Positions 18,229 through 27,677 of a stretch of 64,000 nucleotides of DNA are shown one piece after another (within the stretch, counting starts at the first letter, position 1; the number at the start of each line of letters is the position of its first letter). The translations under genes and the position numbers were made by a program. A model generated the notes under the pieces. It did no database searches and was not told the origin of the DNA. It saw only the letters and a list, made by a program, of their open reading frames with translations. The DNA lies in assembly GCF_022538185.1 (NCBI RefSeq), contig NZ_JAKYXC010000006.1, positions 186,001 to 250,000 of the forward strand. Direction: 5' to 3'. Source of the stretch: Microbacterium sp. CFH 31415 (GTDB taxonomy: Bacteria > Actinomycetota > Actinomycetes > Actinomycetales > Microbacteriaceae).

Positions 18229-19280
18229 CCAGTCCGAACTCCCTCGACCCGCGCGTCGAGGCCGAACTCGACGAAGAGGCCGAGGAAATCCAGGCCGACG
18301 CCGTCTCGGGCCTCACTCGCCAGACGGCGGTCGCCGCTCGAAGCCCGATGCAGCTCGTATGGAGCCGCCTGCGCCGCGATCGGGTCGCGATCGTCTCGGT
18401 CGTCATCATCGTCCTGGTGATCCTCGCCGCACTGATGGCCCCGCTGGTGGCGGCGTGGACCGGTCACGGTCCGAACGAGCAGTTCCGGCAGGACGGCCTG
18501 ACCGAGTTCGGCACGCCGGTCGCGCCGAACTCGCAGTTCCTCCTCGGCACCGACAACCTCGGTCGCGACGTGCTCGTGCGCCTCGTCTACGGTGCCCAGA
18601 TCAGTCTGACGGTGGCGTTCTTCGCCACGCTCGGGGCGCTGGGCATCGGAACCCTCGTCGGCCTCGTCGCAGGATTCATGCGCGGCCCGGTCGACACCGT
18701 GCTCACCTGGCTGATGGACACCACGCTGAGCCTGCCGCAGCTGCTCTTCGCGATCTCGCTGGTCGCACTGGTCGGACCGTCGCTGACCACGACCATCATC
18801 GTCATCGTCCTGTTCTCGTGGGCGCCGATCGCTCGCGTGGTGCGCGGCCAGGTGCTCTCGCTCCGCGAACGCGAGTTCGTCGAGGCTGCCCGGTCTCTCG
18901 GCGCCTCGAACTGGCGGATCATGCGGGTCGACGTCATCCCGAACCTGCTCGTGCCGATCCTCGTGTACGGCACGCTGCTGATTCCGCAGGCCATCGTCTT
19001 CGAAGCCACCCTGTCGTTCCTGGGTCTCGGCGTGCTCCCGCCCACCGCCACCTGGGGCAACATGCTGTCGGTCGCCTCGCAGGGCTCGCTCTACACGATC
19101 GCACCCTGGCTCGTGATCTTCCCGTCGGCGGCGCTGCTGGCCGTCACCCTCGCGTTCAACCTGCTCGGCGACTCGATCCGGGATGCGCTCGACCCGCGAC
19201 AGACCCTGTTCGCCGGCCGGCGCCGACTCGCCCGTCGTCGAGCCGCCCGCCGCGCGGCCAAGAAGGAGGCGCAGGCGTGA
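18225..19280 (+). CDS. ABC transporter permease, DppC/OppC type
   Basis: This 351-residue permease has a long acidic N-terminal cytoplasmic tail of about 45 residues, then a membrane segment and FLLGTDNLGRDVLVRLVYGA, the DppC signature. The EAA loop (FVEAARSLGASNWRIMRVDV) lies near residues 218-237. The C-terminus is strongly basic (RRRLARRRAARRAAKK), probably membrane-proximal in the cytoplasm. The order here (ATPase, DppC, DppB) differs from the first importer. It overlaps both neighbours by 4 nt. Confidence 0.92.
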
Positions 19281-20236
19281 TCCGCTTCCTCAGCCGCCGG
19301 GCCGTCTCGGCCATCCTCACGCTGCTCGCGATCAGCGCGATCATGTTCCTCCTCTTCTACGTCGCGCCCAACGACCCGGCTCGCACGATCGCCGGCGTTC
19401 AGGCCACGAACGCGCAGGTCGAGCTCGTGCGCGAGCGCCTGGGCCTGGACCTGCCCGTGATCGAGCGCTACTTCCTCTATATGGGCGGTCTGCTGCGGGG
19501 CGACCTGGGCTACTCGTTCTACAACCAGCAGCCGGTGCTCGACTCGATCCTGCAGCGTCTTCCCGCGACCGCGTCGCTCGCGATCGGCGGCCTCGCCATG
19601 GCCCTCATCATCGGCGTGCTCGTCGGCATCGGGGCGGCACGCCGGCCCGGGTCGTTCCGTGACCGCGTGAGCACCGTCTTCGTCCTGAGCGGCCTGAGCG
19701 TCCCCACCTTCGTGGTCGGCCTGCTCCTGCTGTACATCTTCTTCTTCCAGCTCACCGTCGCGGGGTTCCCGATCTTCCCTGCCGCCGGCTACGTGAAATT
19801 CACGGACGACCCGTGGGAGTGGTTCCGGCACCTGATCCTCCCGTGGGTCACGGTCGGGTTCGTCTCGGCGGCGACGTACGCCCGCCTCACCCGCAGTCAG
19901 CTGGCCGGCGTGCTCGGCGAGGACTACATCCGCACCGCCCGGGCCAAGGGTCTCTCGGACGGCTCGGTGGTCTACAAGCACGGCATGCGCAGCGCGCTGA
20001 CGCCCGTGGTCACCCAGGTGAGCCTCGACATCGCCGTCCTCATGGGCGGGCTCGTCGTCACCGAGCGCATCTTCGGCATCAACGGCATCGGCAGCCTCGC
20101 GATCGAGTCCGTCAACCGCGGTGACCAGCCGGTCATCATCGGCACGATGCTCCTCGCATCGCTGTTCGTCGTGATCTCGTCGATCATCGTCGACATCGCC
20201 TACGCTCTGCTCGACTCGCGGGTCCGGGTCAAGTGA
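19277..20236 (+). CDS. ABC transporter permease, DppB/OppB type
   Basis: This is a 319-residue permease. The N-terminal membrane segment follows IRFLSRRAVSAILTLLAISA, and the family loop RERLGLDLPVIERYFLYMGG leads to LLRGDLGYSFY. The EAA loop (DYIRTARAKGLSDGSVVYKH) is near residues 215-235. The GTG start at 19277 overlaps the DppC stop. The gene ends in a GTGA overlap with the PPOX-fold gene, tying that small protein to the importer operon. Confidence 0.92.
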   Translation: MIRFLSRRAVSAILTLLAISAIMFLLFYVAPNDPARTIAGVQATNAQVELVRERLGLDLPVIERYFLYMGGLLRGDLGYSFYNQQPVLDSILQRLPATASLAIGGLAMALIIGVLVGIGAARRPGSFRDRVSTVFVLSGLSVPTFVVGLLLLYIFFFQLTVAGFPIFPAAGYVKFTDDPWEWFRHLILPWVTVGFVSAATYARLTRSQLAGVLGEDYIRTARAKGLSDGSVVYKHGMRSALTPVVTQVSLDIAVLMGGLVVTERIFGINGIGSLAIESVNRGDQPVIIGTMLLASLFVVISSIIVDIAYALLDSRVRVK

Positions 20237-20670
20237 GCACCGTCCCCGACGACGACCCGCAGGAATACCGAACGATGCTTGATGAGCACACGCGCGCCCT
20301 CGCGAAGGGCGCGAACTTCGCCACGCTGACCACCCTCCGCAAGGACGGATCGCCCACCGCGCAGGTGATGTGGGTCGACTGCGACGACGAGCACATCCTC
20401 ATCAACACCGAGGTGCACCGCGTCAAGTACCGCCACATGGTGCGCGATCCGCGGGTGGTCGTCGTGATCATCGACCGCGAGAATCCCTACTCCTACGCTG
20501 AGATCCGGGGCGAAGTGGTCGAGTTCGTGCACGGCGATGCGGCCCGGGCGCATATCGACGAGCTCTCGCAGCGATACTTCGGCCGGCCGTACATTCAAGA
20601 GCAGATCGAGAGCGAGCGGGTGATCTGCCGGATCCGGCCGACCTCGCGCGTGGGGGAGAGGGCGAAATGA
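20233..20670 (+). CDS. PPOX-class (pyridoxamine-phosphate-oxidase-fold) FMN/F420-binding protein
   Basis: This 145-residue split-barrel protein has FATLTTLRKDGSPTAQVMWVD at the N-terminus, typical of the actinobacterial PPOX class F420-dependent family, then RVKYRHMVRDPRVVVVI (phosphate-binding arginine region) and a C-terminal RIRPTSRVG strand. Members use FMN or F420 for reductions or bind the cofactor for storage. Its place inside an importer operon, in a window with two luciferase-like oxidoreductases, suggests a redox step on imported substrates, but its target is unknown. It overlaps both neighbours. Confidence 0.82.
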   Translation: MSTVPDDDPQEYRTMLDEHTRALAKGANFATLTTLRKDGSPTAQVMWVDCDDEHILINTEVHRVKYRHMVRDPRVVVVIIDRENPYSYAEIRGEVVEFVHGDAARAHIDELSQRYFGRPYIQEQIESERVICRIRPTSRVGERAK

Positions 20671-23600
20671 CGGGCACGAGCCAGGAGCTCGCCGAGGAGC
20701 TCGGCGCTGACGTCATCCGGTGGCGCAGCGTCGGTCCGTCTCGGGGCGGACGAGTGGTCGCGGTGTCGGGCGACCGGCACGACAGCTCGCGGTTCTGGAT
20801 GGGCGCGTGCTCGGGCGGCGTCTGGATGACCGATGACGCGGGCCAGTACTGGCGGCCGATGTCGGACGGCTTCCTCGAGACCGCGTCCATCGGCGCCATC
20901 GCCGTGTCGGAGTCCGACTCGAACGTGGTGTGGGTGGGAACGGGCGAGTCCTTCGCGCGCAACAACGTCGTCCCCGGCGACGGGGTGTACCGCACGGTCG
21001 ACGGCGGGCGCACCTGGCAGCACCGGGGCCTTGCCGCCACCAAGCACATCGCGAAGCTGCGTGTGCATCCGAAGGACCCCGACGTCGCGTTCGTGGCGGC
21101 GACCGGCGACGTCTTCGGCCCGAACCCGGAGCGCGGCGTCTTCCGCACGCGCGACGGCGGCGAGACCTGGGACCACGTGCTCCATGTCTCCGACAAGGCC
21201 GGCGGCGCCGATCTCGTCATCGACCCCTCGAACCCCCGCATCGTCTACGCGTCGATCTGGCAGATGGTGCGGCATCCGTGGAACATCATCTCGGGCGGCG
21301 AGGACTCGGGCCTCTGGCGCTCGACCGATGCCGGCGACACCTGGGAGAAGATCTCCGACAGCCCCGGGTTCGCGACCGGGCTGCTCGGTCGCATCGGCGT
21401 GGCCGCGAGTCCCGCCAAGCCCGGCAGGCTGTGGGCTCTCGTCGAGGCGATCGGCGAGGAGGGCGGCGTCTACCGCTCCGAGGACTCGGGTCAGACCTGG
21501 GAGCACGTGTCGCGGGAGCGCAGCGTGCAGGGCCGACCCTGGTACTACAGCCACATCATCGCCCACCCCACCGAGGCCGACACGGTGTGGAGCATGAACA
21601 CGTGGGCGTGGCGATCGCGCGACGGCGGCCGCACCTTCCAGCAGGTGCAGACCCCGCACGGCGACAACCACGACCTGTGGATCGACCCCGACGACCCTCG
21701 CCGGATGATCAACGGCAACGACGGCGGCGCCTGCGTGAGCGTCAACGGCGGGATGACGTGGTCGTCGGTCTACAACCAGGCCACCGCCCAGTTCTACCGG
21801 TTCGACATCGACCACCGGTTCCCGTTCGACCTGTACGCGACGCAGCAGGACAACTCCGGCATCCGGGCGCCTTCCCGCTCGTGGAAGGGCGCCCTGCGCT
21901 GGCCGGACTGCGTCGAGCTCGGTGAAGCCGAGGCGGGAGATGTCGCGCTCGACCGCTCCGACCCGCGTTTCGTGATGCTCGGCGGTGCTGGGTTCGGGCA
22001 TCCGGGTCCGCTGCTGCGCTTCGACCAGGTCACCGAGCAGGCGCGCGATGTCGCCGTGTGGCCCGAGTACTTCATGGGCATCGGCGCGAGCGAGATGACC
22101 CACCGGTTCGGGTGGACCTACCCGATCGAGTTCTCACCTCACGAGCCGGGTGTGCTGTACGTGGGAGGCGAGCGGGTGTTCCGCTCTCCCGACGGCGGGA
22201 TCACGTGGACCACGATCAGCCCCGACCTGACGCGCGACGACAAGACGAAGCAGCAGCCGACGGGCGGCCCGATCTCGGGCGACTCCACCGGCGCCGAGGT
22301 GTACTGCACGATCTACGCCTTCGCCGAGTCGCCCCTCACCGCCGGTGAGCTATGGGTCGGAACCGACGACGGTCTCGTGCACGTGTCGCGCAACGGCGGC
22401 GAGTCGTGGACGCAGCTGACCGTCCCGGGGCTCCCCGACTGGGCGACCATCGCCCGCATCGAGCCGTCCGCGCACCGCGCAGGCACGGCGTACCTCGCGG
22501 CGCACGCGTACCGACTGCAGGATCCCCGGCCGCTCGTGTTCCGCACAGACGACTTCGGCGCGACGTGGGAGCCGATCTCGGCCGGCATCCCCGAGCAGGA
22601 GTGGGCTCGCAGCATCCGCGAAGATCCCTCATCGCCCGACCTGCTGTTCCTCGCCACCGAGCGACAGGTCTGGTTCTCGATCGATCGTGGTGCGACGTGG
22701 GCCAGCCTGCGCGGCAACATGCCGTCGGTGCCGGTCTACGACATCAAGGTGCGTGACCACGAGCTCGTCGCCGGCACGCACGGGCGGGCCTTCTGGATCC
22801 TCGACGACCTGGCGCCCCTGCGACAGATCGCCGAAACGCGTCTCGACGAGCCGGTCCTGTTCGCGCCGCCGCTCGCTTACAGGTATGCGACACCCGACGG
22901 GTTCGACATGCCCGGCGAGGGCTCGTGGGTCGGCGGGTTCCCCGGAGTTCCCCTCGGCGGAGCGACCTTCACGCGCCGCGCGCTGCCCGACGGCACCCGC
23001 GAGACCGTGTGGCTCGACGGGGGCAAGAACCCGCCGAACGGCGTGCAGCTCATCTATCGGCTGCCTGCCGACGCCGACGACGTGACGCTCACGATCCGGG
23101 ATGCCGAGGGCACGGTGCTGCGGACCTTCGGGTCGACCAGCCCCGCCGACCGCGATCTGCCGGCCGACCAGCTGACCCCTCGCACGTCGGGCACGCACGC
23201 GTTCGTGTGGGATCTGCGGATCGAGCCTGCGCTCGCGGCGTCGACCGACGGCTCGCCTCGCGGCGTCGTCTACCCCGGCCCGCGCGTCGCGCCGGGGCAG
23301 TACACGGTGACGCTCGAGGCGCTCGGCACCACCGCCGAGCGGTCGATCGTGGTCGAACGCGACCCGCGCGGGATCGCCACCGACGACGACCTCGCCGAGC
23401 AGCACCGCCTGCTCGTGCGCATCCGCGACCTGCTTCAGCGGGTGGCCGACGGCATCGGATGGGCGACCTCGACACGAGGCTCGCTCGAAGCGCTGCGGAT
23501 CCGGCTCGACGGGCGACCCCTCGCCGAGCGGATCGGAACGGTCGCCGACCGGATCGACGCGCTGCTGCGGGTGCTGACCAACCCCGACATGAAGGACCAC

Positions 23601-23840
23601 AACGACGCGCTGAAGATGGCCGCAGGGCTCGAGCAGAAGATCGTGCTGCTCCCCGAGATCGTCGTCGAGCTGTCGGACACCCGTCCCGTTCAGGGCGTGT
23701 ATGCGGTGCTCGACAGGTTCGAGGCCGAGGCCGACGACGCTCTCGCGGGTCTCGACGACATCCGCCGGGATGCGATCCCCGAGCTCGACTCCGCCCTGCG
23801 CGCCGACACCGACATCGCGCTCATCGCCCCCGCGTACTAG
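20667..23840 (+). CDS. Large BNR/WD40-like beta-propeller repeat protein
   Basis: This 1057-residue protein is built of repeated Asp-box/BNR-like strands, for example DGGRTWQHRG, DGGETWDHVL, DAGDTWEKIS, DSGQTWEHVS, DGGITWTTIS and NGGESWTQLT. These fill about the first 700 residues and resemble the VPS10/sialidase-type double propeller. A beta-rich region and a helical C-terminus (about residues 890-1050) follow. Relatives in other bacteria are often annotated as glycosyl hydrolases and are usually exported, but no signal peptide is visible at this ATG, which overlaps the PPOX gene. The function is not known; catalysis is not demonstrated by the repeats. Confidence 0.8.
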   Translation: MTGTSQELAEELGADVIRWRSVGPSRGGRVVAVSGDRHDSSRFWMGACSGGVWMTDDAGQYWRPMSDGFLETASIGAIAVSESDSNVVWVGTGESFARNNVVPGDGVYRTVDGGRTWQHRGLAATKHIAKLRVHPKDPDVAFVAATGDVFGPNPERGVFRTRDGGETWDHVLHVSDKAGGADLVIDPSNPRIVYASIWQMVRHPWNIISGGEDSGLWRSTDAGDTWEKISDSPGFATGLLGRIGVAASPAKPGRLWALVEAIGEEGGVYRSEDSGQTWEHVSRERSVQGRPWYYSHIIAHPTEADTVWSMNTWAWRSRDGGRTFQQVQTPHGDNHDLWIDPDDPRRMINGNDGGACVSVNGGMTWSSVYNQATAQFYRFDIDHRFPFDLYATQQDNSGIRAPSRSWKGALRWPDCVELGEAEAGDVALDRSDPRFVMLGGAGFGHPGPLLRFDQVTEQARDVAVWPEYFMGIGASEMTHRFGWTYPIEFSPHEPGVLYVGGERVFRSPDGGITWTTISPDLTRDDKTKQQPTGGPISGDSTGAEVYCTIYAFAESPLTAGELWVGTDDGLVHVSRNGGESWTQLTVPGLPDWATIARIEPSAHRAGTAYLAAHAYRLQDPRPLVFRTDDFGATWEPISAGIPEQEWARSIREDPSSPDLLFLATERQVWFSIDRGATWASLRGNMPSVPVYDIKVRDHELVAGTHGRAFWILDDLAPLRQIAETRLDEPVLFAPPLAYRYATPDGFDMPGEGSWVGGFPGVPLGGATFTRRALPDGTRETVWLDGGKNPPNGVQLIYRLPADADDVTLTIRDAEGTVLRTFGSTSPADRDLPADQLTPRTSGTHAFVWDLRIEPALAASTDGSPRGVVYPGPRVAPGQYTVTLEALGTTAERSIVVERDPRGIATDDDLAEQHRLLVRIRDLLQRVADGIGWATSTRGSLEALRIRLDGRPLAERIGTVADRIDALLRVLTNPDMKDHNDALKMAAGLEQKIVLLPEIVVELSDTRPVQGVYAVLDRFEAEADDALAGLDDIRRDAIPELDSALRADTDIALIAPAY

Positions 23841-23852
23841 GACCCACACGCA

Positions 23853-24896
23853 ATGCGCATCTCCCGCCTGGCCGTCCTCTCACTCGCCGCCGTCCTCGCC
23901 CTCACGGGGTGTGCGAGCGATGCTCCCGCCGGGGTCTCGCCCGGCGCGGGCGGCGACGCCACGGACGGAGCTGACCTCGTCGTGTACGTCGGGCGCAACG
24001 AGGACCACGTGCGTCCGCTCGTCGAGCTGTTCGAGGCGCAGACGGGTCTCGAGGTCGACGCGCGCTACGGCAGCACGGGCGAGCTGGCCACGACGATCGT
24101 CCAGGAGGGGGATGCCTCACCCGCCGACGTGTTCTTCACCCAGGACCCGGCGTACATGGGCGCAATCTCCGAGGCAGGGCTGCTCAGTCCGCTTCCCGAC
24201 GACGTGCTCGACTCCGTTCCGGAGGGGATCACGGGCGCCGAGGACGACTGGGTGGGAGTCACCGCCCGCCGCCGGGTGCTGGCCTTCGACCCCGCGCAGA
24301 CGCCGGCTGACCGTCTCCCGAACTCGGTGTTCGAGCTGACGGGGGAGCCGTGGCGCGGCAAGGTGGGGCTCGCCCCGACGCACAGCTCTTTCGTGTCGTT
24401 CGTCGCCGCCCTCGTCGCGATGCACGGTGAGGACGAGACCCTGGCGTGGCTGGAGGGCATGGCCGCGAACGACCCCCAGGTGTTCGACGGCAACGAGGAG
24501 CAGCTGCGGGCGATCGCGGCGGGCGACCTCGAGGTCGGGCTCGTCAACCACTACTACGTTCACCGTCTGCTCGCCGAGGACCCGGGCTTCGCGGTGCGGA
24601 ACCACTCGTTCGATGCGGGCGACGCCGGCGATGTGCTCATGCCGACGACGATCGGGGTGCTCTCTTCGAGCACCCGCGGCGACACCGCGGTCGAGTTCGT
24701 GCGATTCATGCTGTCCGAGCAGGCACAGACCCACTTCCTGGAGGAGGTGGGCGAGTACCCGCTCCTTGCGGGTGTCGGCACACCCGAAGGAGAGCGGCAG
24801 CTCGACGAGGACCTCATCGAAGACATGAAGCTCGACGAGGTCGCCGGGAACCTCGACATCGCCACCGACCTCATCGCTCGATCCGGGCTGATCTAG
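23853..24896 (+). CDS. Iron(III) ABC transporter substrate-binding lipoprotein, FbpA/FutA type
   Basis: This 347-residue periplasm-facing receptor has a lipobox LTGC (C20). Family signs are DLVVYVGRNEDHVRPLVE, FEAQTGLEVDARYGSTGELA, DVFFTQDPAYMGAISEAGLL and the adjacent tyrosines in NHYYVHRL (near residues 233-234), which bind ferric iron in FbpA/FutA relatives. It lies 12 nt after the BNR gene and starts a complete three-gene iron-type importer. Ferric iron is the likely cargo, although some members bind other ions or anions. Confidence 0.9.
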   Translation: MRISRLAVLSLAAVLALTGCASDAPAGVSPGAGGDATDGADLVVYVGRNEDHVRPLVELFEAQTGLEVDARYGSTGELATTIVQEGDASPADVFFTQDPAYMGAISEAGLLSPLPDDVLDSVPEGITGAEDDWVGVTARRRVLAFDPAQTPADRLPNSVFELTGEPWRGKVGLAPTHSSFVSFVAALVAMHGEDETLAWLEGMAANDPQVFDGNEEQLRAIAAGDLEVGLVNHYYVHRLLAEDPGFAVRNHSFDAGDAGDVLMPTTIGVLSSSTRGDTAVEFVRFMLSEQAQTHFLEEVGEYPLLAGVGTPEGERQLDEDLIEDMKLDEVAGNLDIATDLIARSGLI

Positions 24897-24921
24897 GCTG
24901 TTCCGACCCCGAGGAGTCACC

Positions 24922-26487
24922 GTGCCGGCGACTGCGCAGCGGGCCGCGGGAGTCCTCGCGGTGCTCATCATCGCGTGCCTGTGCGTGCCGCCGCTCGTGG
25001 TGCTCGCCGTCCAGGGGTTCGAGGGGCGCGGGGCGCAGACCGTGACATCCGCGCGGCTCGTCGAGCTGCTCGGCAACACCCTGCTGCTCGCACTGCTCGT
25101 GGTGGCGGCATCCCTCGTCATCGGCACGGCGACGGCCGTCGTCACCGCCCGATCGCTCCTGCCGGGGCGTCGAGTATGGTCGACGCTGATCGGGGTGCCC
25201 CTGGTGCTCCCCGCGTACGTGTTCGCCGTCGCGCTCACCGGGATGCTCGGGGGTGCGGGCTCGCTGACCCGGTGGCTGGCGCCGCTCGGTGTCGAACGCC
25301 TGCTGCCGGCGACCGGGCTGTGGGCGGCGACGGTGTGCCTGACGATCGTGGGGATCCCGATCGTCCACACCCTGGTCGCCGCCGCGCTCTCGCGTCTCGA
25401 CCCCGCCCTGGAAGAAAGCGCCCGGCTGCTCGGCGACCCGCCCGCACGGGTGTTCGTGCGGGTCGTGCTGCCGCACCTGCGCAGCACGCTCGCGCTCGGC
25501 GCCTGCGTCATCGCCCTGTATGCGATCTCGGACTTCGGCGCGGTGTCGATGCTGCGATACGACACCCTCACCCGCGCGATCTACGCGCAGTTCCGCGGTC
25601 GGGTCGACCTCGCGCCGGCGTTCGCGCTCTGCTCGATCCTGGTGCTCGTGGCGGCGGTGTTCATTGTGGGTCAGGTGGTCCTGCGGGGTCGGGAAGCGGC
25701 ATCCGCTCCCCATGCGCGGCCCGCTCCCGCTCGTCGCTGGGGGACGACCGGGTCGATCGCGGCGATCGTGTTCCTGGGGATCGTGGTTCTGGCGTCGAGC
25801 CTGCTGCCCATCGCCACGCTCGCGACCTGGGCGCTGAACGGTCTCGCATCCGGAGCGCAGCCTGGGCCGGTGCTGGTCGAGGCGGGCAACGCCCTCCTCT
25901 ATGCGCTGCTCGCGAGCGTCGTGACGACGCTCCTCGCGCTGCCGATCGCACTGGCGGCGCGGCGCAGGTCCCGATTCGGTCGTGTCGTCGAGGGCGTGCC
26001 CTGGGTCACCCACGCCCTCCCGCACCTCGCGGTGGGCCTCGCGATCCTGGTGCTGTCGCTCGCGCTGCCGGCGGCGCTGTACCAATCCACGACCACGCTC
26101 GTGCTCGCCTACGCGGTGCTGTTCCTGCCGTTGTCGGTCGGAGCGATGTCGACGGCGCTGCGCCGCGTCGACGGCAGGCTGCTCGACGCGTCGCGAACTC
26201 TGGGCAGATCGGATGCCTCGACCCTGGTGAGGGTCGTGCTCCCGCTCGTTCGGCCGGCGGCGCTGACTGGGGCGGTGCTCGTCTTCTTCGCCGCGTTCCA
26301 CGAGCTTCCGGTGACACTGCTGCTCCGCCCGACCGGCACCGAGACGCTCGCCGTGAGACTGTGGGGAGCGATGGTCGAGGGTCAGTACACGACGGCGAGC
26401 ATCGCGGCCCTGCTGATGGTCGCGATCAGCGTGCCGCTGCTCGCCCTGCACGCGCGGGTCGCGGCGAGGGCGGCGGTCGCCGCATGA
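24922..26487 (+). CDS. Iron ABC transporter permease, FbpB type
   Basis: This 521-residue permease contains two homologous membrane halves, each with an EAA loop (EESARLLGDPPARVFVRVVL near residue 170 and LDASRTLGRSDASTLVRVVL near residue 420). That layout is standard for FbpB/FutB-like proteins, in which one chain supplies both channel halves. GAGGAG 5 nt before the GTG at 24922 sets the start. The stop overlaps the ATG of the ATPase gene. Confidence 0.9.
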   Translation: MPATAQRAAGVLAVLIIACLCVPPLVVLAVQGFEGRGAQTVTSARLVELLGNTLLLALLVVAASLVIGTATAVVTARSLLPGRRVWSTLIGVPLVLPAYVFAVALTGMLGGAGSLTRWLAPLGVERLLPATGLWAATVCLTIVGIPIVHTLVAAALSRLDPALEESARLLGDPPARVFVRVVLPHLRSTLALGACVIALYAISDFGAVSMLRYDTLTRAIYAQFRGRVDLAPAFALCSILVLVAAVFIVGQVVLRGREAASAPHARPAPARRWGTTGSIAAIVFLGIVVLASSLLPIATLATWALNGLASGAQPGPVLVEAGNALLYALLASVVTTLLALPIALAARRRSRFGRVVEGVPWVTHALPHLAVGLAILVLSLALPAALYQSTTTLVLAYAVLFLPLSVGAMSTALRRVDGRLLDASRTLGRSDASTLVRVVLPLVRPAALTGAVLVFFAAFHELPVTLLLRPTGTETLAVRLWGAMVEGQYTTASIAALLMVAISVPLLALHARVAARAAVAA

Positions 26488-27506
26488 GCGCGCTCGCCCT
26501 CGATGCGCAGGGACTCGTCCGCCGGTACGGCTCGGTCGTCGCGGTCGATCACGCAGACGTAGCCGTGCCGCGCGGTGAGGTCGTGGCTCTCCTCGGACCG
26601 TCGGGCTGCGGCAAGACCACCACCCTGCGCCTCATCGCCGGTCTCGATCGCGGCGAGGGGACGATCTCGATCGACGGAGTCACCGTCTCGGACGGGGCGA
26701 AGGCGGTTCCCCCCGAGCAACGCGGCGTCGGGCTGGTGTTCCAGGACAGCGTGCTGTTCCCGCACCTCGACGTGGCGGCGAATGTCGCGTACGGGATGAA
26801 GGGCAGGAATCGGGATGCCGCGACCCAGCGCATGCTCGAACTGCTCGGTATCGCGCATCTGTCACAGCGCATGCCGCACGAGATCAGCGGCGGCGAGCAG
26901 CAGCGCACCGCGCTGGCGCGCACCCTCGCCACCGAACCCGCGCTGGTGCTGCTGGACGAGCCCTTCGCGCACCTCGACGCCTCGCTGCGGGAGCGAGTGC
27001 GCGACGAGATGCTCGCCGCGCTCCGGCGCACGGGCACGTCGGCGCTGCTCGTCACCCACGATCAGTCCGAGGCTCTCGCGATCGCCGATCGGGTGATCGT
27101 GATGAACGCCGGTCGCATCCACCAGCAGGGCAGGCCCGAGGAGGTGTACCGGCGTCCCGTCGATCGCTTCACCGCCGAGTTCATCGGCCGCGGTGTGCTC
27201 GTGCCGGCACGGGTGACAGCGCCGGGGGTCGCGTCCACGGCGTTGGGTGAGGTGGCCGTCGGCCCGGGTGCGTCTGCCGGTGAGTGCCTCGTCGTGCTGC
27301 GGCCGGAGTCGGTCGAGTTGGCGCAGCCCGGTGCGGGGGTCACCGGGCGGGTCGTACGGTCGCTGTTCCGCGGCGGCGACCGGCTGGTGCGCGTCGAGCT
27401 CGCCGACGGAACGCAGGTGGAGGCATCCGACCCCGCCGGACACGCCGTCGGCGGGCGAGTCGCGGTTGTCGTGCGGCGTGAGGTTGCGACGGTGCCCTCG
27501 CGCTGA
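26484..27506 (+). CDS. Iron ABC transporter ATP-binding protein, FbpC type
   Basis: This 340-residue ATPase belongs to the CysA/PotA/FbpC branch. It has Walker A GPSGCGKTT, the Q-loop region GLVFQDSVLFPHLDVAANV, signature ISGGEQQR, Walker B LVLLDEPFAHLD and a C-terminal TOBE-like domain (about residues 235-340). It completes the iron-type importer and ends the long plus-strand operon. A 171-nt gap follows, facing the convergent DUF885 gene; only a weak 7-bp repeat (CCCGCGC 27507-27513, GCGCGGG 27541-27547) could act as a terminator there. Confidence 0.9.
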   Translation: MSALALDAQGLVRRYGSVVAVDHADVAVPRGEVVALLGPSGCGKTTTLRLIAGLDRGEGTISIDGVTVSDGAKAVPPEQRGVGLVFQDSVLFPHLDVAANVAYGMKGRNRDAATQRMLELLGIAHLSQRMPHEISGGEQQRTALARTLATEPALVLLDEPFAHLDASLRERVRDEMLAALRRTGTSALLVTHDQSEALAIADRVIVMNAGRIHQQGRPEEVYRRPVDRFTAEFIGRGVLVPARVTAPGVASTALGEVAVGPGASAGECLVVLRPESVELAQPGAGVTGRVVRSLFRGGDRLVRVELADGTQVEASDPAGHAVGGRVAVVVRREVATVPSR

Positions 27507-27677
27507 CCCGCGCACTCTGGCGCCGCGAGCATCCCTTTCAGCGCGGGAGCGACGAGTGCGTCCGCCGGCGAACCCGGCCAGAAGGATCAGGCGTGCGACG
27601 CAGAGCAGCGGTACCGCGCCCGCGTGGGCAGAGCAGACGTTCACGGCCTGGGTCGGGACAGTTCGGGCGGGCCAGAC

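Noticed and set aside
20595..22103. 502-codon minus-strand frame opposite the BNR gene
   Set aside because: Low-complexity composition and no ribosome-binding site; it mirrors the repeats of the plus-strand gene.
27507..27547. CCCGCGC/GCGCGGG inverted repeat after the iron ATPase gene as terminator
   Set aside because: The loop is 27 nt and there is no T-run, so it was mentioned only as a weak possibility.
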